Source of the DNA: an uncultured Synergistaceae bacterium
GTDB lineage: Bacteria > Synergistota > Synergistia > Synergistales > Dethiosulfovibrionaceae
Direction of reading: 5' to 3'
DNA: 31,003 nucleotides
Assembly (NCBI GenBank): GCA_902489135.1
Contig: CABTYW010000018.1
Span: forward strand, 1-31,003
Shown: one piece after another, positions 7,917 through 15,908 of the stretch
Numbering within the stretch: position 1 is the stretch's first letter
How the letters are laid out: the number at the start of each line of letters is the position of its first letter
Position numbers and translations under genes: made by a program
The notes under the pieces: generated by a model
Told to the model about the DNA's origin: nothing
What the model saw: only the letters and a program-made list of their open reading frames with translations
Database searches by the model: none

Positions 7917-8774
7917 TTGAAACGCAGAATCCTCGCTTTTACGGTTCTTTGTTTCTCCGCTTTTCTCACGGCATGGCCGGCGGAAGCTTCTCCGCTCAGC
8001 AAAAAAAAGACGGTGGCCATTGTGCTCTACGATCAGAAGAGCATGGACGTCACGTCGCGTTCCACCTGGAGTTACTTCAGCGGCGCTTCCTATACGCGCG
8101 TCAAGGGCACGCCCAACGGCGCGGCTCTGGCGTCGGAAATCATCCGCGGCGAATTGGTACGCAGCGGCTACAAGGTCTTGGGCAAGCCCGTCACCCTCAA
8201 CATTTTGAAGGCGCGCGCCAAAGCCAAGGATCTGCCAGATTCGGAGGAGATCGTCAAACTCAGCAAAAAATACGGTATCGGACAGTACATTGACGGCACG
8301 GTAACCGCCCTCGACTCGGAAAAAAACGATTTCGGCATGTACACCGGAACGGCCGCGGTGGCCGTTAACGCCTACGATCGTTCCGGACGAACGCTTTATT
8401 CCGACTCCGTCATGAGCAAGGGCGTGGGCATCACCCAAGACGAAGCGAAGATGAAGGCGGTCAGAGAGGCGGCGCTCCAGATCTCCGAGAAGCTCGCCGA
8501 CAAAAGCGCCGACAACGAAAGCGGCTTCAACGGCATGTACGTTTCCGTCAGCGGTGCCGGAAACTTCAGAACCGTGCAGAGCGTTGAACGGGCGTGCGGC
8601 ACCGTTTACGGCGTCACGGCCGTCAAAAACATGCAGTACAAAAACGGCACTGCGCTGCTTGCGATCTACGGCAAATTCGACGTGCAGGAGCTACAGGACG
8701 CCATCACGTCGAAAGTGCAATACTCCACGATCCGCCAGGTCAGAGACGGCACGGTCTACGTCGACCTGTACTAG
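7917..8774 (+). CDS. Exported protein, CsgG/LpoB-like first gene of a three-gene operon
   Basis: 285 residues from a TTG start. AGGAGG (7903-7908) sits eight bases before the TTG at 7917; the in-frame GTG at 7908 overlaps the ribosome site and is rejected. The signal peptide is MKRRILAFTVLCFSAFLTAWPAEA. The mature N-terminal half (residues ~30-190) resembles the CsgG/LpoB type: KTVAIVLYD, a helix SEIIRGELVRSGYKVL, then SKKYGIGQYIDGTVTALD. The C-terminal part (GMYVSVSGAGNFRTVQSVERACGTVYGVTAVKNMQYKNGTALLAIYG) looks like a small alpha/beta domain of the FlgT-like kind. The similarity is pattern-based and weaker than for its two neighbours. It starts an operon with 14 and 18 bases between genes. 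It is expected in the periplasm or at the outer membrane. Confidence 0.7.
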   Translation: MKRRILAFTVLCFSAFLTAWPAEASPLSKKKTVAIVLYDQKSMDVTSRSTWSYFSGASYTRVKGTPNGAALASEIIRGELVRSGYKVLGKPVTLNILKARAKAKDLPDSEEIVKLSKKYGIGQYIDGTVTALDSEKNDFGMYTGTAAVAVNAYDRSGRTLYSDSVMSKGVGITQDEAKMKAVREAALQISEKLADKSADNESGFNGMYVSVSGAGNFRTVQSVERACGTVYGVTAVKNMQYKNGTALLAIYGKFDVQELQDAITSKVQYSTIRQVRDGTVYVDLY

Positions 8775-8788
8775 GGGAGGACACAGCG

Positions 8789-9709
8789 ATGAAAAAAACT
8801 TTTGCCCTTGCCGCAGCGGCGGCACTGACTCTTTTCGCGGCTTCGACGGCTTCGGCAACCTACACCATTTCCGTTGAAACCTTCCGCAACGCTTCAGGAC
8901 ACAGCGTCCCCGTCGACGCCGTCATGGAAATGATGACCACCGAGCTGGTGAATTCCGGGCTCTTCCAGGTGGTTGAACGCGGACGGCTTGACGTCATTTC
9001 CCGCGAGCAGAGTCTGGGACGGCAGGGACTGATGGACCAGAAATCGGCGCCTCAGACCGGCAGACTGGCCGGCGCACAGTACATCATGACCGGCGCCGTC
9101 ACCAAATACGCCGTCACCGACTCGCTGGGCGGCGGAATTCTGGGCGGCGGCAGCGGCCTGACGGGCGGACTGCTCAACACCAACACGGCGTGGGTCACTC
9201 TCGACGTGCGCGTCATCAACAGCGAAACCGGCGCCATCGTCTATGCTGGACGCGCCGAAGGTGCCGGGACCAACGTCCTCGGCGGCATCCTCAACAAACA
9301 CGCGGGCTTCGGCTCGGGACGCTTCGGCGGGCAGTTGGCCACGGCGACGCACAAGGCCATCACCAAGATCATCGACAACCTCAGAACCGCCGTGGGCGCC
9401 GGTGCCGCTCCCGGTTCCAGCGAAGGCTACCACGTGCTTAAGGTCGGCTCCGACGTGGTCATTGACGTCGGCACCACTCTGGGCAACGCCGCCAAGGGGC
9501 AGCTTTACGCCATCTACCGCGAAGGCGAAATTCTGCGTGACCTGCACGGCAACGTGCTGGACGCCCAGAAGGACTATATCGCCGTCGTCAAAGTGATCGA
9601 CGCCCGACCCAAGTATTCGCGCTGCGTCATCGTTCGCGGAGGCGGAATTGCCCGCGGCGACGGTGTCGAACGCATCCGCAAAGTGACGGACATTCAGCTT
9701 GCCCATTAA
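8789..9709 (+). CDS. CsgG-family exported protein (paralogue 1)
   Basis: 306 residues. The signal peptide MKKTFALAAAAALTLFAASTASA ends in an AxA site; there is no lipobox Cys, unlike E. coli CsgG. The CsgG/LpoB core is clear: ISVETFRN, MTTELVNSGLFQVVERGRLDVISREQSL, GRLAGAQYIMTGAVTKYAV, TLDVRVINSETGAIVYAGRAEG. A Gly-rich loop (GGGILGGGSGLTGG) sits where CsgG carries membrane-facing strands. The last ~85 residues form an added domain (YHVLKVGSDVVIDVGTTLGNAAKGQLYAIYREGE...) resembling the FlgT C-terminal domain. GGGGAGG precedes the ATG. No curlin genes are nearby, so a curli role is not supported. Confidence 0.85.
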   Translation: MKKTFALAAAAALTLFAASTASATYTISVETFRNASGHSVPVDAVMEMMTTELVNSGLFQVVERGRLDVISREQSLGRQGLMDQKSAPQTGRLAGAQYIMTGAVTKYAVTDSLGGGILGGGSGLTGGLLNTNTAWVTLDVRVINSETGAIVYAGRAEGAGTNVLGGILNKHAGFGSGRFGGQLATATHKAITKIIDNLRTAVGAGAAPGSSEGYHVLKVGSDVVIDVGTTLGNAAKGQLYAIYREGEILRDLHGNVLDAQKDYIAVVKVIDARPKYSRCVIVRGGGIARGDGVERIRKVTDIQLAH

Positions 9710-9727
9710 TTTCAGGGGGAAGAAGAC

Positions 9728-10813
9728 ATGACCTCTCCTGCCGGAACAGGAACCCTTTCCCTGCGCCGCCTGCTGGCGATGCTGGGTGCAGCGGCAGCGT
9801 TGTGCTTTGCGGCACCTCCCGTGTGCGCCGCGGTGCGCGTCGGCGTTGATACCTTCCGCTGCACCGCCCCCGACGTCTCAGCAAGTGTGGCTGACGGACT
9901 GACGGAACTGTTTATCAACCGGCTGGTCAACAGCGGCACCTTTCAGGTTTTCGAAAGGACTCAGCTTGAAAAAGTAGCCAAAGAACAGCGGCTGTCCCTG
10001 TCGGGTCTCGTCTCCGAAGCGACGTTGGCAAAGGTGGGGCGCCTTTCGGGCGTCGAATGGATCATCACCGGCACCCTCACCCAGTACTCCCAGCAGAACA
10101 CCGGGGGCGTTGTCCCCCTGAGCGGTTTCGGCATTGCCTTGGGCAACTCAGTGGGAACGGCCGCTTTGGACGTCCGCGCCATAGACACCACCACGGGCGC
10201 CGTAAAATACGCCATCCGCGAGAGTGGCAAGGCGGCGAACAACATGGTAGGCGCCGTCATCGACGACAGCATCATCGGCACGGGAGATTTCAGCGGACTG
10301 CCCGCTCAGGCGGCGCTCAAGGCCGTCACGCGTGTTGTCCGCGAGCTGGAACGTCGCATCGGCGGCGTAGAATACCACGTCATCAAAGTGGAACCCAAAC
10401 AGGTATACATCGACATCGGAACCGCCCAAGGCGCCGCCAAGGCAGATCTTTTCGGCGTCTATGAGGAGGGCGATCCCATTCTGGATTCCGACGGCGCCAT
10501 TCTGGGCACGGACCAGGTCTATCACGCCCTCATCAAAGTCGTCAAAGCCGAGCCCAAGTACAGCATTTGCCGCTACGTCCCGGGAAAGGGAAGTGCTCAG
10601 TCCATCCGCGTCGGCGACCTGCTGGAACGCATTGAACCGGGCAAAGAGGCTCGCGCCCTTGTCGTGACCGACGCGCGCGTCGTCAAAGACCTCCCCGCGC
10701 TGTCACAGGATCAGGAAGCTCCGGCGCCTGAGCCGCAGCCTACCCCTCAAAAAGCTTCAGGCTCCCTCAAAAAAACTTCGGCAACGGGAACAAAAAAGAC
10801 ACCCCGGAAGTGA
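9728..10813 (+). CDS. CsgG-family exported protein (paralogue 2) with Pro/Lys-rich tail
   Basis: 361 residues. The signal peptide ends near PVCA-AVRVG and lacks a proper lipobox. It parallels its upstream neighbour block by block: VGVDTFRC, INRLVNSGTFQVFERTQLEKVAKEQRLSLSGL, GRLSGVEWIITGTLTQYS, LDVRAIDTTTGAVKYAIRESG, then the same added C-terminal domain (YHVIKVEPKQVYIDIGTAQGAAKADLFGVYEEGD). The two are a tandem duplication. A distinctive tail after residue ~300 is rich in Pro, Lys, Ser and Thr and could reach peptidoglycan or a partner. The ATG follows AGGGGGA by seven bases, and the gene starts 18 bases after the previous stop. It is the last gene before a very strong hairpin. Confidence 0.85.
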   Translation: MTSPAGTGTLSLRRLLAMLGAAAALCFAAPPVCAAVRVGVDTFRCTAPDVSASVADGLTELFINRLVNSGTFQVFERTQLEKVAKEQRLSLSGLVSEATLAKVGRLSGVEWIITGTLTQYSQQNTGGVVPLSGFGIALGNSVGTAALDVRAIDTTTGAVKYAIRESGKAANNMVGAVIDDSIIGTGDFSGLPAQAALKAVTRVVRELERRIGGVEYHVIKVEPKQVYIDIGTAQGAAKADLFGVYEEGDPILDSDGAILGTDQVYHALIKVVKAEPKYSICRYVPGKGSAQSIRVGDLLERIEPGKEARALVVTDARVVKDLPALSQDQEAPAPEPQPTPQKASGSLKKTSATGTKKTPRK

Positions 10814-10835
10814 AGGACTTTAACTCGAAAAAACG

Positions 10836-10885
10836 AGCGCAAAAAGTGGAGGAACGGCTACAGCCGTTCCTCCACTTTTTGCGCT
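10836..10885. terminator. Near-perfect 24-base inverted repeat closing the CsgG-like operon
   Basis: Arms 10836-10859 and 10862-10885 are exact inverted complements with only two bases between them. Runs of A5 and T5 sit inside the stem near the outer end, so the hairpin can act as a terminator in both directions. From 10886 to about 11330 I see no gene and no clear signal. Confidence 0.8.
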
Positions 10886-11309
10886 TCAACGCGGCACTGT
10901 CCGCTTTCAAGGTCCGAAGGTCGCCGGTGCCGCGCCGGCCTTTTGCCATCTGACGAAACTTTGAGGCGTCTTTTCGAAAACTGAAACAGGGCACCCCTCG
11001 GCGAAAGGAGCGATTTTTCTTAGAAATTCTTAAAACGACATGAAGATGCGAATTTTTCACGCCCTTTGCGGCCCATGCCCCCGGACCTGCAAAGTTTCAA
11101 GTTCCGCGCCTCGTCCCTTCCGCCGGCTCCGCTCTCCAAACCGCGAGCCAACCGACGCATGCGCGATCTTCCGTTTTTCGTCAATTCAGAAACGTTGCAT
11201 GCCCCCCCGAAAGACGCGGACTTTCAAAGCCCCGTCTTTCGCTCGTGGCGCCCCCGGTGAAAAGGGCCTTTCCGAAAAAGTTTCACTGGAAACACGCTTC
11301 GAACCTTGA

Positions 11310-11500
11310 GCATTTTTTGCATGAAATCATAACTGTATGGTCCTTACAGAAAGTTTATCAACTTTTATTCAAAAAGCCCATATCGATTCAATGGCTTTAT
11401 TTACTGACTTTTAAATACTACAAGATCTATTCGATATATTCTGATAATTTTTAACGAGACATTCATAATGAACAAAATCTGAACGATTTTAACGTAACCT
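11310..11500. other. AT-rich block upstream of the dipeptidase locus
   Basis: Base composition drops sharply here: 33 of 120 bases are G or C at 11341-11460 (about 28%), against well over 50% in the flanking genes. Short A and T tracts are frequent. No gene is seen. It lies directly before a good promoter and may bind a regulator or a nucleoid protein, or be foreign DNA. Confidence 0.5.
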
Positions 11501-11529
11501 TTGCGCCGTTTTTAGACTGATGTTATACT
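11501..11529 (+). promoter_or_regulatory. Sigma-70-type promoter for the dipeptidase locus
   Basis: TTGCGC at 11501-11506 and TATACT at 11524-11529 are separated by exactly 17 bases. Transcription would start near 11536, giving a leader of about 215 bases before the first C69 gene. Confidence 0.55.
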
Positions 11530-11536
11530 GTTTATA

Positions 11537-11750
11537 GCATAAAAAAAGCTTCGTTCCTTTTCACGGTTCGCTGTTGTTTTCATAAATACGCAGAAAAAAG
11601 CTTTTTTCGCCGACGGCACCGGGTTTTTCTTCCGAAAAATCCTGTACCTGAGTCACAACTTAGGGTTTTACCCGTCCGAAGCATGGGGACGGTTGCGCTT
11701 ATATGGTGTCAGTTGAAGTTGGGTACATTTTTGAAGGAGGCACAAGAGCA
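11537..11750 (+). other. Long structured 5' leader of the first C69 gene
   Basis: The leader holds a 16-base perfect palindrome GAAAAAAGCTTTTTTC (11593-11608) and a hairpin CCGTCC/GGACGG (11672-11692) preceded by GGG-TTTTA-CCC. It ends with a strong ribosome site AAGGAGG (11734-11740). It does not match a riboswitch class that I recognise; post-transcriptional control is possible but unproven. Confidence 0.4.
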
Positions 11751-13409
11751 ATGAATGCAAAGCACTTTTCAGCAACTGCCTTTGCCGGCGCTGCGCTGTT
11801 TTTGAGCGCGGCCGCTTCCATGGCCTGCACTCCCATGGGCGTCGGTGCGAAGGCTTCGGCCGACGGCTCCGTTATGGTGAGCCATACCTGTGACGGCTGG
11901 TACGACAACCGCATCAAGATTATCCCCGGCGGCGACCACAAAGACGGCGAGACCGTTGACATTTACAATGTCATGTGCGCCGCCACGCGCCCCAACAAGC
12001 CTCTGCGCAAGGTGGGAGAAATTCCTCAGGCCGCTCATACCTACACCTACTTCCAGATCGGCTATCCCTTCATGAACGATCAGCAGGTCATGATGGGCGA
12101 GTTCACCTGGAGCGGCCGCGACGAACTGGCCTCCACCGAAGGCCTCTTCTACATCGAAAACCTTGAAGCCCTCGGCCTTGCCCGCGCGAAGACGGCTCGC
12201 GAAGCCATCAAGGTTATGGGCAGCCTGGCCGAGAAATACGGCTATGCCGACGGCGGTGAAACGTTGATCGTCGGCGATCCTCATGAAGTTTGGGTCTTCG
12301 AGATCTGCGGCGGCGGTCTCTGGAACAAGGACTCGGGCAATCCCGGCGCTCATTGGGCGGCCAAACGCATTCCCGACGACGAAGTGTTCGTGGGTGCCAA
12401 CCGCTCGCGCCTGGGCGTCATTGACTTGAAGGATACTGAAAACACCATGCATTCCACCGACATCACCAAGCTTCCCGAGGCCATGGGCTGGTGGAAACAG
12501 GGCAAGCCCTTCGACTTCTCCTCCATCTTCAACCCCGAGCCCTACGGCTATCCTTACTACGCGGCGCGCCGCGAGTGGAGAGCGCTCAATCTCGTCGCGC
12601 CTTCGCAGAAGTTCCCCGTGCTGGCCAAATGGGCGATGTACCCCTTCTCCGTCAAGCCTGACAAAAAACTGGCCGTCAAAGACATCATGCACGTTTACAG
12701 CGACCACCTTGAGGGCACCGACTACGATCTGACCAAAGGCTTGGCCGCCGGCCCCTTCGGCTGCCCCAGCCGCTGGCAGACGCCTTCCGCCGTCCGTCCC
12801 GAAGGTCGCAAGGGCAACGACTGGGAACGTCCCATCTCTCTGTTCCGTTGCTCCTATAGCTTCGTGTCCCAGAGCCGCGCCGATATGCCCAATCCCGTCG
12901 GCGGCGTGCTGTGGTTCGGTGAAGACTCTCCCGACACCACGGTCTACGTGCCCATCTACTGCGGCATCACGTCGGTTCCCAAGGCATGGAGCGAAACGAA
13001 ACGCCACGTTTTCGACCGCGACAGCGCCTGGTGGGCGTTCAACCTGGTCAACAACTGGGCGACCATCCGCTGGGACGCCATGTATCCCGAGATTCGCGCC
13101 AAAAAGGCTGCCTATGAGGACAAGTTCTTCGCCGATCAGAAAGCCATTGAAGACCACGCCGTAGCGCTGTATGCCAAGGATCCTCAGAAGGCCGTGGAAT
13201 ATCTGACGGCTTACACCACCAAGGCCATGAACGACGTCTGCGACGGCTGGTGGAACTTCGCCTTCGAGTTAATCGGCAAATACTGCGACGGCGGCATTAT
13301 GCAGCCCGACGGATCGCAGAAGACGCCGGGCTATCCCACGGAATGGCTCAAGGCCGTGGGCTTCGGCGATATGACTGAGCGCGATTTGAAGGCCACCAAC
13401 AGCAAGTAG
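11751..13409 (+). CDS. Exported C69-family dipeptidase A
   Basis: 552 residues. Peptidase family C69 (PepD-like, Ntn-hydrolase fold, PF03577). The N-terminal signal peptide (residues 1-25, SAAASMA) ends directly before Cys26 in ACTPMGVGAKASADGS, the family's nucleophile motif, so export itself could expose the catalytic N-terminal Cys. Other family blocks are GEIPQAAHTYTYFQIGYPFMND, ARAKTAREAIKVMGSLAEKYGY, HEVWVFEICGGGLW and MYPFSVKPDKKLAVKDIMHVYSDHLEGTDYD. It should release amino acids from dipeptides outside the inner membrane. The ATG at 11751 follows AAGGAGG by ten bases; longer in-frame forms lack a ribosome site and would hide the signal peptide. It leads the peptide-handling locus and is much closer to dipeptidase C than to B. 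Confidence 0.93.
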   Translation: MNAKHFSATAFAGAALFLSAAASMACTPMGVGAKASADGSVMVSHTCDGWYDNRIKIIPGGDHKDGETVDIYNVMCAATRPNKPLRKVGEIPQAAHTYTYFQIGYPFMNDQQVMMGEFTWSGRDELASTEGLFYIENLEALGLARAKTAREAIKVMGSLAEKYGYADGGETLIVGDPHEVWVFEICGGGLWNKDSGNPGAHWAAKRIPDDEVFVGANRSRLGVIDLKDTENTMHSTDITKLPEAMGWWKQGKPFDFSSIFNPEPYGYPYYAARREWRALNLVAPSQKFPVLAKWAMYPFSVKPDKKLAVKDIMHVYSDHLEGTDYDLTKGLAAGPFGCPSRWQTPSAVRPEGRKGNDWERPISLFRCSYSFVSQSRADMPNPVGGVLWFGEDSPDTTVYVPIYCGITSVPKAWSETKRHVFDRDSAWWAFNLVNNWATIRWDAMYPEIRAKKAAYEDKFFADQKAIEDHAVALYAKDPQKAVEYLTAYTTKAMNDVCDGWWNFAFELIGKYCDGGIMQPDGSQKTPGYPTEWLKAVGFGDMTERDLKATNSK

Positions 13410-13435
13410 TTTCTCCGCGCATTGCTCCACGCAAA

Positions 13436-13489
13436 AAAAAACGGCGGAGCTCCAATCCACCGCGAAGCGAGAGTTTTCCGCCGTTTTTT
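13436..13489 (+). terminator. Hairpin between dipeptidases A and B
   Basis: AAAAAACGGCGGA-type left arm (13436-13448) pairs with TCCGCCGTTTTTT (13477-13489), a 13-base stem ending in T6. It is a good bidirectional terminator, or a partial one that separates expression of the two genes. Confidence 0.75.
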
Positions 13490-13537
13490 GATGCACAATC
13501 ATTTGCAACGCCAAAAACTCAAAGGAGGCCATGAAAT

Positions 13538-15139
13538 ATGCACGCGAAAAACACCCTCATTTCCGGAGTCCTGGGCGCTCTGCTCATTGCCGGTGCCGCA
13601 TCGGCCTGCACCGACGTCGTCGTCGGCGCGAAAGCTTCGGCAGACGGTTCCGTCATCACTTCCCACACCGCCGACGGCGCCTTCTACGACGCGCAGGTGC
13701 GCTTCATTCCCGGCGGGAAACACGCCAAGGGAGAGATGATGCCCGTCTTCTGGAACATCACCAACGACGAGTCGCCCGACGTCACAAAAATCGGCGAGAT
13801 CCCCCAGGCGGAGGAAACCTACGGCTACTTCCACGTGGGCTATCCCTTCATGAACGAATACGGTCTGGCCATCGGCGAAAGCACCTTCGCCCAGAAGATT
13901 GAGATGAAAACCTTCCGTCCCGATGCGCGCGCCATTCTGACGGTGGAGCAGCTGGAGATCCTGGCGCTGCAGCGCACCAAAACCGCCCGCGAGGCCATCG
14001 CCCTCATCGGTTCATTGGCCGAGAAGTACGGATTTTTGGGTTCCTGCGATTTCGAGGGCGAAAGCCTGACCATCGCCGACGGCAAGGAAGCCTGGCTTAT
14101 GGAGCTGCGCTCCGCCGGCATGATGTGGACTCCCGACAGCGGCAAGCCCGGCGCTTACTGGGTGGCTCAGCGCGTTCCCGACGACATGGTGCTGATCACC
14201 TGCAACGTGGCGCGAATTCAGGAAGTCCATCCCGAAGACACCGACAATTTCATGGCTTCCAAGGATTACCGGCAGTTCGCCATCGACATGGGCTGGTGGG
14301 ATCCCGCAAGCGGCGTGCCCTTTAACTGGGCCAAGGCCTACGCTCCCTACACCGGAGGCTGGGCACTGTCATCGGACTGGGTTCGCAACCGTCTCTACTC
14401 GCTGTATCGCCGCCTCGATCCCGACCGCGAGTGGGATCCTCTGGCGGAGGCCACGTCCTATCCGTTCGCCGTCAAGCCCAGCAAAAAGCTCACCGTCCAG
14501 GAAGTGCAGGCCATGCTGCGCAGCCATCACGACGGTACGGAGTTCGACATGTACGATGCCGACGAGTGGTACATCCGCAAGGACGATAAGCTCGTCAAGA
14601 GCCCTCTGGCCTCTCCCTTCCCCACCCGCGACATGCGCGCTCTGCTGAAGATGAAGTACAGCCGTCCCGTGTCGGTCATCAACTGCGCTTACAGTTTCGT
14701 CGCCCAAGCCCGCGACGGCATGCCCAAACCCCTGAGCACCATCCTGTGGTTCGGCTTCGATGCGCCCCACACCACCTGCTACGTTCCCATCTACTGCGGC
14801 GCCACCGATACCAAGGCCAGCTGGCGCAAGTTCGACCGCGACAGCTACACCCCCGAATCGGCTCAGTGGACCTTTATGCTGGCCGACGACCTGGTTTTGA
14901 AACGCTATGCCGAGTCCATGGCCGACCTTGAAGCCCTCCGCGCGCCCTTGGAAAAGAGCTTCTTCGACGAAACGGCGCGCATCGACAGGGAAGGCTCCAA
15001 ACTTTACGCCAAAGACCCCGAGGCCGTCACCAAAATGGTCACCGAGTTCACCATCGACTGCATGGACAAAGCGGAAAAGACCTGGCATCAGCTCAACAGA
15101 ACGCTGATCACCAAGTACATCAACAACAAGAAGAGTTAA
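13538..15139 (+). CDS. Exported C69-family dipeptidase B
   Basis: 533 residues, same family as its neighbour but clearly diverged. The signal peptide MHAKNTLISGVLGALLIAGAASA has an AxA cleavage site directly before Cys24 in ACTDVVVGAKASADGS. The family blocks GEIPQAEETYGYFHVGYPFMNEYGLAIGES, QRTKTAREAIALIGSLAEKYGF and ATSYPFAVKPSKKLTVQEVQAMLRSHHDGTEFDMYD are present. EYGLAIGEST is nearer to the classical C69 pattern than the matching block in A and C. The substrate range is likely to differ, but cannot be read here. AAAGGAGG (13521-13528) favours ATG 13538; the ATG at 13531 is out of frame and too close. Confidence 0.93.
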   Translation: MHAKNTLISGVLGALLIAGAASACTDVVVGAKASADGSVITSHTADGAFYDAQVRFIPGGKHAKGEMMPVFWNITNDESPDVTKIGEIPQAEETYGYFHVGYPFMNEYGLAIGESTFAQKIEMKTFRPDARAILTVEQLEILALQRTKTAREAIALIGSLAEKYGFLGSCDFEGESLTIADGKEAWLMELRSAGMMWTPDSGKPGAYWVAQRVPDDMVLITCNVARIQEVHPEDTDNFMASKDYRQFAIDMGWWDPASGVPFNWAKAYAPYTGGWALSSDWVRNRLYSLYRRLDPDREWDPLAEATSYPFAVKPSKKLTVQEVQAMLRSHHDGTEFDMYDADEWYIRKDDKLVKSPLASPFPTRDMRALLKMKYSRPVSVINCAYSFVAQARDGMPKPLSTILWFGFDAPHTTCYVPIYCGATDTKASWRKFDRDSYTPESAQWTFMLADDLVLKRYAESMADLEALRAPLEKSFFDETARIDREGSKLYAKDPEAVTKMVTEFTIDCMDKAEKTWHQLNRTLITKYINNKKS

Positions 15140-15151
15140 CGTCAAAAATGC

Positions 15152-15206
15152 CTGAACGATTGAGATCCGCTTCCTTCGGGGACGTGCCTTGATCGTTCAG
15201 TTTCTT
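15152..15206 (+). terminator. Hairpin between dipeptidase B and the DUF6305-like gene
   Basis: CTGAACGAT (15152-15160) pairs with ATCGTTCAG (15192-15200), followed by TTTCTT. The loop is 31 bases and the U-tract is broken, so read-through is likely and it may tune expression instead of stopping it. Confidence 0.45.
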
Positions 15207-15250
15207 CAACCACTTCAGCCATTCAATCTTTACAGGAGGTTTTCTTACAC

Positions 15251-15817
15251 ATGAAAAAATTCACCGCTCTTTTCGTCGCACTGATAGCTCTCGGCATCTT
15301 CTCGAGTTTCGCCTTTGCCGTGGAAGTGCCCACGCTGAACGCTCCCTTCATTGTCACCACCTGCGGTCAGAGCCCCGGCGCCGTCATGATTCACATGTCG
15401 GCCATGCAGGCCAAGGTCGCAGCCAATCATGACAACAAACTGACCGCTTCCAAGCTGGCCGACACGGGCGCCAAAACGCTCATCGTCACGTCGGGAACCA
15501 GCATGAAGGGAATGGGCGCCGCCGGCACCAACGTTGAAAACGAGATCGCCCGCTGCACCGAGCTCATCGCCGAAGCCAAAAAGCTCGGCATGGCTGTGGT
15601 GGGCGCCCACATCGAAGGTATGGCCCGTCGCACCGACAACTCCGACGCCGCTTCCATCGAAGCCGTCATGAAGGGCGCCGACGTGATTCTGGTGGTCAAT
15701 GACAGCGACAGCGACGGCTTTTTCACCAAGTACGCCGCCGATCACAACAAACCCCTTATTGTCGTAAAAGACGCCCTTGCCGTCGGTCAGGCTCTGAAGG
15801 CCGCCACTGAAAAATAA
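15251..15817 (+). CDS. Small exported protein, DUF6305-like
   Basis: 188 residues with a Sec signal peptide (MKKFTALFVALIALGIFSSFAFA) and a mature protein near 165 residues. The pattern fits a Rossmann-like alpha/beta fold: PFIVTTCGQSPGAVMIHMSAMQA, ADTGAKTLIVTSGTSMKGMG, AKKLGMAVVGAHIEG, KGADVILVVNDSDSDGFFTKYAADHNKPLIVVKD. The TTCGQSPGA start of the mature domain is what I associate with DUF6305, from memory and not checked. Its place just before a permease suggests a periplasmic binding or chaperone role for the transported compound. AGGAGG lies 11 bases before the ATG. An enzyme acting on a small molecule is an alternative. Confidence 0.75.
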   Translation: MKKFTALFVALIALGIFSSFAFAVEVPTLNAPFIVTTCGQSPGAVMIHMSAMQAKVAANHDNKLTASKLADTGAKTLIVTSGTSMKGMGAAGTNVENEIARCTELIAEAKKLGMAVVGAHIEGMARRTDNSDAASIEAVMKGADVILVVNDSDSDGFFTKYAADHNKPLIVVKDALAVGQALKAATEK

Positions 15818-15823
15818 GAAGAC

Positions 15824-15859
15824 TGAAAATTCCCGCAGCCGCAGCTACGGGAATTTTCA
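15824..15859 (+). terminator. Hairpin between the DUF6305-like gene and the permease
   Basis: TGAAAATTCCCG (15824-15835) and CGGGAATTTTCA (15848-15859) form a perfect 12-base stem with a 12-base loop. There is no T-run after the stem, so it may stabilise the upstream message or attenuate instead of ending transcription. Confidence 0.5.
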
Positions 15860-15908
15860 CTGAAGATCTGTCACCGATTCTATTCATTCTTTGAAAGGAC
15901 GTATTCTG

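Noticed and set aside
11769..13157. Long minus-strand open frame (462 residues) opposite dipeptidase A, and similar ones opposite B, C, the CsgG-like genes and the transglycosylase
   Set aside because: They mirror strong coding regions in GC-biased DNA, have no ribosome site, and give Arg/His/Gly-rich proteins without family motifs.
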